From Oscillospiraceae bacterium (GTDB taxonomy: Bacteria; Bacillota; Clostridia; Oscillospirales; Ruminococcaceae): 55,214 nucleotides of DNA. Made by a program: the position numbers and the translations under genes. Shown piece after piece: positions 50,235-55,214 of this stretch. The stretch is from the NCBI GenBank assembly GCA_017435045.1, contig JAFSFT010000027.1, positions 1-55,214 of the forward strand, given 5' to 3'. The notes beneath the pieces were generated by a model. The model was not told the origin of the DNA and ran no database searches. It saw nothing but the letters and a program-made list of their open reading frames with translations. How positions within the stretch are numbered: position 1 is the first letter of the stretch; each line of letters opens with the position of its first letter.

Positions 50235-52467
50235 AAAGAAAGCACTGGCAGCAGGTGTTCTTTCTTTTATAATTTTTATGGTGGCAGTGTTTATGGCGGT
50301 TTCCCCGTCATACAACAATCTGAATATGGTATTCAACAGCGACGAAAGCCGAGGCGGAAACCTGTTCAGAAACAGCCTGCTTACCGAAGCGGACGGTCAG
50401 GGCAGCTACGACCTGACAATACCCTACATAGGACTTGACAGGGGCAGCTATAACTTTGCTGTGGAATACAGTGTTACAGCCCCTGTTGATATCAATATAT
50501 GGTGTACCTCGGAATATGACACAGAAACAAAGCAGTTTCCTGTTATATACCTTGGCACCCTTACTCCCGAAAAAACACAGGACGAATTTGCATTCTCCTT
50601 TGACCGAGATGTAAAACAGTTTATGCTTAAGCTGGAATATGCAGGCGAGGGCACAGTGGAGGTGAAAAACTGTGTTATTTCGGCAGAAAATGTTTACCGC
50701 AACCGTGAGATAAGTGCAGTTGTTATTGCGGCGGCAATGGCTGTGTTTACAGCTTTTGCAGCATACATTGCAGGCGGCAGCGGCAAAGACAAAAAACAGC
50801 AGCTTATCTGCACAGCAATTGTTGTGGCAATAGTGCTTTCCTGCAGTGTGGGTCTGCTGCAGTACGATGTAATGGTGGGGGACGATATGGAGTTCCACCT
50901 TACAAGAATAATGGGCATTGCGGAAAATATATCCCGCGGTATGCCTTTTAACAAGGTTAATCCTGCCTTTAACGGCGGTTACGGATATCTTAACCCTGTA
51001 TTCTATCCTGAACTGTTTCTCTATATCCCTGCAATATTTATGGTGTGGGGTGCAAATGTAACGGTGGCATACCGCCTGTTTATATTTATAATCAACATAG
51101 CCACTGCACTTATCTCCTGTATCTGCTTTGGAAAGGTGGCAGAGAACAGATACGCAGGGCTTGTGGCAGCGGCTTTATACACCCTTAACCACTACAGAAT
51201 GAGGGATATATTTGCACGTGCTGCACTGGGAGAATTGCTCTATATGACATTTCTGCCCATTGTAATATACGGCATATATCTTATATTCAATAAAAAAGAG
51301 GATAAATGGCCTGTGCTTATGGTGGGGGCAACTCTTGTGTTCCAGTCTCACATTCTCGGCACAGTGCTTACCGCCTGTGCAGGTGCATTCTTTATTGTGC
51401 TGTATCTGATACGTCAGATTGCTAACAGAGAAAACATTGTCCGCCCTGTTCTGGCTATGATAAAGGCAGGTATAGGTGTGGTAGCGGTAAACCTGTTCTT
51501 CCTTGTGCCTATGCTTTACTACATCCGTCAGGATTTCAGTATGTTCGGACACGCTGATTATGTGCGGCTTTTCAAAAGTATGGCACGCAGCATAACCACA
51601 ATTCTGTTCAGCTTCAGGGATTTGTCTTATGCAACACTTTATGCACGTTTTGGACTTACCGCAGGTATTGTCTTTGCAGTTGCGTTTGCGGCAGCAGTTG
51701 CAGTTGTGGCAAAAAAACGGGGGAAAGACAGCGGCAACATTGTTATAAGCTTTGTTTCAGCAGCGTTTTTCCTTATCTGTGCATCCACCATTATGCCGTG
51801 GGATTCCCTTGCAGAAATTGGCATTGTGGAACTGTTTATGAGCAAAATGCAGTTCTGTTTCCGTTTTGTATCGCTGTTTGCGGTGTTTGCCGCAATGGGT
51901 GCTGCTGTGCTGCTTAAAGAGGTAAACTGCAGAGGAAAGAATGCACTGCTGATAGGTCTTGCGGTAATTCTTACAGCATCGGGTGTGTGCTACCACTTTG
52001 TGGACGGCTGCCAGACCCGTGGTTTTGACGGCGACTACTGCGTTGTTGTGGACAGCCCGCCTGAATACTTTATGAAAAATGCGGCCTACCATGTGGACAA
52101 GGTAACAGCCAGCAAATTTACACCATCCTCGGAGCAGGTTGCTGTTAAGGATTACGAAAGAATTGGCGGCGGCCTTAAAATAACTGTGGAAAACACATCA
52201 CAGCAGGAGGAATGGCTGGATGTTCCGCTTTTGTACTATGCACAGTATGGGGCACACAATGTCCATACAGGGGAAGTGCTCGGTGTAAGTGCAGGGGAAA
52301 GATTTGTAATAAGGGTGGCTGTACCCGCAGGAATATCAGGAGATATTGCGGTGCAGTATCAGTACCCGTGGTTCTTTACAGCGGCAAATGCAGTATCGCT
52401 GCTGTCTGCTGCGGCTTTTGCAGTGTATCTTATTGCAGGACGCAAAGGTCTGTTGAAGAAAAGATGA
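50218..52467 (+). CDS. Large GT-C-like membrane protein (PTPS-related/YfhO-like)
   Basis: 749 residues from GTG 50218, after AAGGAGG within ribF. A first segment (ALAAGVLSFIIFMVAVFMAV) precedes an extracytoplasmic beta domain (about 30-165), then some twelve membrane segments and a second external domain near the C-end. Residues around 220-230 read MVGDDMEFHLTRIMG; an Asp-Asp before the first external loop is typical of GT-C glycosyltransferases using lipid-linked sugars. Likely a wall or lipid glycosylation enzyme; the acceptor is unknown. Its placement in the ribF operon by overlap is not usual. Confidence 0.8.
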   Translation: MKSSSKKKALAAGVLSFIIFMVAVFMAVSPSYNNLNMVFNSDESRGGNLFRNSLLTEADGQGSYDLTIPYIGLDRGSYNFAVEYSVTAPVDINIWCTSEYDTETKQFPVIYLGTLTPEKTQDEFAFSFDRDVKQFMLKLEYAGEGTVEVKNCVISAENVYRNREISAVVIAAAMAVFTAFAAYIAGGSGKDKKQQLICTAIVVAIVLSCSVGLLQYDVMVGDDMEFHLTRIMGIAENISRGMPFNKVNPAFNGGYGYLNPVFYPELFLYIPAIFMVWGANVTVAYRLFIFIINIATALISCICFGKVAENRYAGLVAAALYTLNHYRMRDIFARAALGELLYMTFLPIVIYGIYLIFNKKEDKWPVLMVGATLVFQSHILGTVLTACAGAFFIVLYLIRQIANRENIVRPVLAMIKAGIGVVAVNLFFLVPMLYYIRQDFSMFGHADYVRLFKSMARSITTILFSFRDLSYATLYARFGLTAGIVFAVAFAAAVAVVAKKRGKDSGNIVISFVSAAFFLICASTIMPWDSLAEIGIVELFMSKMQFCFRFVSLFAVFAAMGAAVLLKEVNCRGKNALLIGLAVILTASGVCYHFVDGCQTRGFDGDYCVVVDSPPEYFMKNAAYHVDKVTASKFTPSSEQVAVKDYERIGGGLKITVENTSQQEEWLDVPLLYYAQYGAHNVHTGEVLGVSAGERFVIRVAVPAGISGDIAVQYQYPWFFTAANAVSLLSAAAFAVYLIAGRKGLLKKR

Positions 52468-52564
52468 TATAAAGGCGATGTGCTGCTTACAGTGTGTCGC
52501 TTTTAGTCTTAATTAAGGATGATATATTAATATAGACTTATATTTATTAATATAAAAGGAAAGT

Positions 52565-53791
52565 ATGTTTAAAAAGATTATAATGCTTATGATGCTGGCT
52601 TTTCTGTCGGTGGGGTGTTCCGAAGCTGACAAAAGCATGGAGGCAGCAGCAGTAAGTGATATTGAAACAGAGGAAAAACGTCAGGTTATGCGGGAAGCGG
52701 AAGCAGAGATTGCAGATGCGGACAACCTGCTGGACGACGGACAGAAAGACCTGCTGTATAATTTTGCCCTTGGCTGTGCACAGACACTGCAGCATCTGAC
52801 ACCTGCGGATTTTTATCCGCTGTTTGCAGAAAGCGAAGGGGAGGAAAGGTATCTTAATGATGCTGCATATTCAACCCTTTGTACGATACGCAGTATGCAG
52901 GATAAGGATATGACCCTTGAATACGCAAAGGTATGTTACAGGGTGGAATCTGTATATGATAACGGATATACAGTTACAGCAGAGGTGTGCGAGGACAATG
53001 TGCAGAAGTTTAAGCATCTGCAGAACGAGTCTTATACATATAATACCTATCACAAATTTGTTCTGATAAATACAGACGAGGGCTGGAAGGTGAAAAGTCA
53101 TCTGCAGGAGGAGGACTTTTTCCTTATGGCAATTGAAGCATGGGAAGATGTCGCAGGCGGCACCCTTGCAGAAAAAGCTGTAAATGCCGTGCAGCTGCTT
53201 AAAGCTGATGCAGAGGAAAACTTTGCCCTTGCCGCAGAAAATCTTAACGAGTACAGAGAGATTGCCGTGTCAAAGGAATACGACAGGGAAAAGGCTGTGG
53301 AATATGCCGCACAGTGGTGCAATAAACGCAGCAGCGAATATCTGGAATATGACCTTTACGGCGGCAACTGCCAGAACTTTGCCAGCCAGTGCATACACGC
53401 AGGCGGTATGGATATGGATATAAAAGGCAGCTATACCTGCCAGTGGAAATTTTATGGCAAGGACCTTAATTTTTATCAGTCTGCCGCAGGACGCTCCTAT
53501 TCATGGATTGGTGTGGACGAATTTTACACCTATGCGGTAAACAACAGCGGCACAGGCCTTGCCCTGCAGCCTGATATCAGCCTTGAATATGCCGAAAAGG
53601 GCGATGTTATACAGGTGGGGGCATACTATAAATGGAGACACTCCCTTGTGGTGGCCGATGTGCTGCGGGACGAAAACGGCAATGTTACCGAGATAATCCT
53701 TGCATCCAACACTGCCGACCGATGGAATTACCCACTCAGTGCATATATCTATACCTATCCAAGACTTATACATGTGGACGGACAGTATTAG
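52565..53791 (+). CDS. Amidase-domain lipoprotein
   Basis: 408 residues. Lipoprotein signal (lipobox FLSVGC, Cys19), a middle domain of about 220 residues with an NTF2-like feel, and a C-terminal putative amidase domain of the CHAP-like kind. Its Cys lies in LYGGNCQNFASQC and its His in YYKWRHSLVVADV, with Asn in ASNTADRWN. It could cleave peptidoglycan amide bonds outside the membrane. It stands alone downstream of the glycosyltransferase gene with AGGAAAG. Confidence 0.82.
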   Translation: MFKKIIMLMMLAFLSVGCSEADKSMEAAAVSDIETEEKRQVMREAEAEIADADNLLDDGQKDLLYNFALGCAQTLQHLTPADFYPLFAESEGEERYLNDAAYSTLCTIRSMQDKDMTLEYAKVCYRVESVYDNGYTVTAEVCEDNVQKFKHLQNESYTYNTYHKFVLINTDEGWKVKSHLQEEDFFLMAIEAWEDVAGGTLAEKAVNAVQLLKADAEENFALAAENLNEYREIAVSKEYDREKAVEYAAQWCNKRSSEYLEYDLYGGNCQNFASQCIHAGGMDMDIKGSYTCQWKFYGKDLNFYQSAAGRSYSWIGVDEFYTYAVNNSGTGLALQPDISLEYAEKGDVIQVGAYYKWRHSLVVADVLRDENGNVTEIILASNTADRWNYPLSAYIYTYPRLIHVDGQY

Positions 53792-53837
53792 TTTACAAAA
53801 AGTTCAAAATTTAATGGGTAAATATTGAAATTTATTA

Positions 53838-53866
53838 TTTACAAAACTATAAACAGATGCTATAAT
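53838..53866 (+). promoter_or_regulatory. Promoter of rpsO
   Basis: TTTACA, 17-nt spacer, TATAAT. Confidence 0.82.
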
Positions 53867-53872
53867 ATTTAA

Positions 53873-53976
53873 GCTGACCTATAAATCGGTTTGAGGAAAA
53901 AAGCTGTGTAACAGATGTTCACCCACCTCAGACTGAGTTATAAGGCAAATATATATAATGAAAGGTGAAAACAACT
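53873..53976 (+). promoter_or_regulatory. Structured rpsO leader, candidate S15 autoregulatory site
   Basis: About 104 nt between start point and the rpsO codon. GTTTGAGG (53889-53896) pairs with CCTCAGAC (53926-53933), enclosing a CTGT-GTA-ACAG hairpin. S15 represses its own synthesis in several bacteria through leaders of differing shape; here the role is inferred. Confidence 0.45.
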
Positions 53977-54231
53977 ATGAACAAACAGGAAATCATCACA
54001 GCATACGCAATGCACGAAGGCGACACAGGTTCTCCAGAAGTACAGATTGCTCTTCTTACAGCAAGAATCAATCACCTCACAGAGCACCTCAAAACAAACA
54101 AACAGGACCACCACTCCCGTCGTGGCCTCTTCAAAATGGTAGGTCGTCGTAGAAACCTTTTGGCATATCTCCAGAAAACAGATATCGAAAGATACCGTGC
54201 AATCGTTGCTAAATTGGGTCTCCGTAAATAA
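53977..54231 (+). CDS. rpsO: 30S ribosomal protein S15
   Basis: 84 residues from ATG 53977 (AAAGGTGA upstream); the ATG at 53965 would add four residues and lies inside the ribosome site region. [18 protein letters not shown] and [21 protein letters not shown] are diagnostic. Paired with pnp as usual. Confidence 0.97.
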   Translation: MNKQEIITAYAMHEGDTGSPEVQIALLTARINHLTEHLKTNKQDHHSRRGLFKMVGRRRNLLAYLQKTDIERYRAIVAKLGLRK

Positions 54232-54246
54232 TTTTAATCAGCTAAT

Positions 54247-54275
54247 AAGGCAGATGTTAACAGCATCTGCCTTTA
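54247..54275 (+). terminator. Hairpin after rpsO
   Basis: AAGGCAGATG-TTAACAG-CATCTGCCTT with a short T run; partial terminator or pnp leader element. The about 160 bp between it and pnp have no other gene. Confidence 0.75.
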
Positions 54276-54435
54276 AGTCTAAAATGACACAGTCAATTTA
54301 ACCGCAGACCAGCAGGAAATTTATTATATTTAGCAGTAACTTGAGCCATTAAAGCATATGCTTTTAACGGCTGAATTCATTGCTAAAAATGTAATTTTTC
54401 CTGTTGGACAAGCAAAAAAACAGGAGGAATTTAAA

Positions 54436-55214
54436 ATGAGTTTCAGAACTTTTGAAACTACCTTTGCAGGTAGAAAGCTTGTTGTTGAAACAGGCAAAAT
54501 GTGTGCTCTTTCCAACGGTTCCTGTCTTGTAAGATACGGCGAAACAGTTGTACTTGCAAACGTAACTATGAGCGCAAACCCAAGAGAAGGCATCGACTTT
54601 TTCCCTCTCTCTGTAGACTTTGAAGAAAAAATCTACGCAGTAGGCCGTATCCCAGGCTCCTTCCTCAGACGTGAAGGTCGCCCTGGCGAAAGCGCAATCC
54701 TTTCTTCCCGCGTTGTTGACAGACCAATGCGTCCACTCTTCCCAAAAGATATGCGCAACGACGTTTCTATCGTTATGACAGTTATGTCTGTTGAACCTGA
54801 CTGCGACCCGGAAATTACAGGTATGCTTGGTGCTATCATCGCAACAGAAATCTCCGATGTTCCATTCAATGGCCCAATCGGCGGTATCTCTGTAGGCCTT
54901 GTAGACGACGAAATCGTTCTTATGCCAGGTGCAGAACAGAAGAAAAACAACAAACTTGACCTTACACTCGTTTGCAGTGAAGAAAAAGTTGTTATGATTG
55001 AAGCAGGTGCTGCTGAAGTTCCGGAAGACAAAATGCTGGAAGCTATCAGAGTTGGCCACGAAGAAATCAAAAAATTCATCGAATTCGTAAAAGAAATCAG
55101 AGCTGAAATCGGCAAACCAAAATACGAATTTCAGCATATTGAAGTTGACCACGATATGTTCGAAGCAATCAAAGAATTTGCTATCGACAAGGTTAAATTT
55201 GCTCTCGATACAGA
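54436..55214 (+). CDS. pnp: Polynucleotide phosphorylase, 5' part (cut by window end)
   Basis: 259 residues visible from ATG 54436 (CAGGAGG upstream). The first RNase PH domain is clear: MSFRTFETTFAGRKLVVETGK-like start, RIPGSFLRREGRPGESAILSSRVVDRPMRPLFP. The enzyme degrades RNA 3' to 5' with phosphate. The second core, KH and S1 domains lie outside. The rpsO-pnp order is standard. Confidence 0.96.
   Translation, partial: MSFRTFETTFAGRKLVVETGKMCALSNGSCLVRYGETVVLANVTMSANPREGIDFFPLSVDFEEKIYAVGRIPGSFLRREGRPGESAILSSRVVDRPMRPLFPKDMRNDVSIVMTVMSVEPDCDPEITGMLGAIIATEISDVPFNGPIGGISVGLVDDEIVLMPGAEQKKNNKLDLTLVCSEEKVVMIEAGAAEVPEDKMLEAIRVGHEEIKKFIEFVKEIRAEIGKPKYEFQHIEVDHDMFEAIKEFAIDKVKFALDT

Noticed and set aside
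1-55214. CRISPR array or prophage
   Set aside because: No regularly spaced repeats with unique spacers and no phage structural, integrase or terminase genes were seen.

Overview
The window looks like the chromosome of a low-to-mid GC Bacillota, most likely a gut-type Clostridia (Oscillospiraceae-like). The basis is the Firmicutes gene orders rpsF-ssb-rpsR and rimP-nusA-rnpM-ylxQ-infB-rbfA-nrnA-truB-ribF, a PASTA protein, a class B sortase, a DnaD/DnaC-type pair, strong AGGAGG ribosome sites with frequent TTG and GTG starts, and sigma-A-like promoters. The species cannot be named from the sequence alone.

Layout. 1-6.2 kb: the tail of a secreted repeat protein, a PASTA pseudokinase, the S6-SSB-S18 operon, a zinc-ribbon membrane protein and release factor 2. 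6.4-11.8 kb: a lipoprotein/ABC operon (DUF3798-type binding protein, double ATPase, two permeases) of unknown ligand. 11.9-14.9 kb: a vitamin B6 salvage module with a kinase, an ECF S component and a MocR-type regulator. The kinase and S-component promoters both carry tandem repeats spaced exactly 24 nt. 15-17.7 kb: an NMT1/THI5-like ABC importer behind a structured leader with an attenuator, which may be a riboswitch. 17.7-21.8 kb: small membrane proteins, a half-size SLC13-like transporter, a GH2 glycosidase and an XRE membrane regulator. 21.9-25.7 kb: tRNA-Ser(GGA) followed by a compact island flanked by a 38-bp duplication of the tRNA terminator. It carries a ribbon-helix-helix controller overlapping a single-chain restriction-methylation enzyme. 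25.9-29.1 kb: a VTC/DUF4956/CotH operon. 29.2-33.6 kb (minus): a MATE pump, and a DnaD-DnaC-radical SAM operon. 33.7-38.5 kb: a TSCPD protein, a ClpA/ClpC-type unfoldase, a thioesterase, sortase B and a metallo-beta-lactamase-fold protein. 38.7-40.4 kb (minus): a Na+/alanine symporter under a tandem glycine riboswitch. 40.5-42.2 kb: a small conserved-looking protein and an M29 aminopeptidase from divergent promoters. 42.3-52.5 kb: the rimP-nusA-infB-truB-ribF operon, ending in a large GT-C-like membrane protein. 52.5-55.2 kb: an amidase lipoprotein, rpsO, and the 5' part of pnp.

The most interesting points are: (1) the B6 regulon, with a MocR protein that has lost the PLP lysine and its C-terminal end yet sits beside very regular operator repeats; (2) the unclassified leader at 17.57-17.65 kb; (3) the recombinase-less restriction island at tRNA-Ser with several nested tRNA-derived repeats; (4) the zinc-ribbon PASTA pseudokinase; (5) the half-size transporter.
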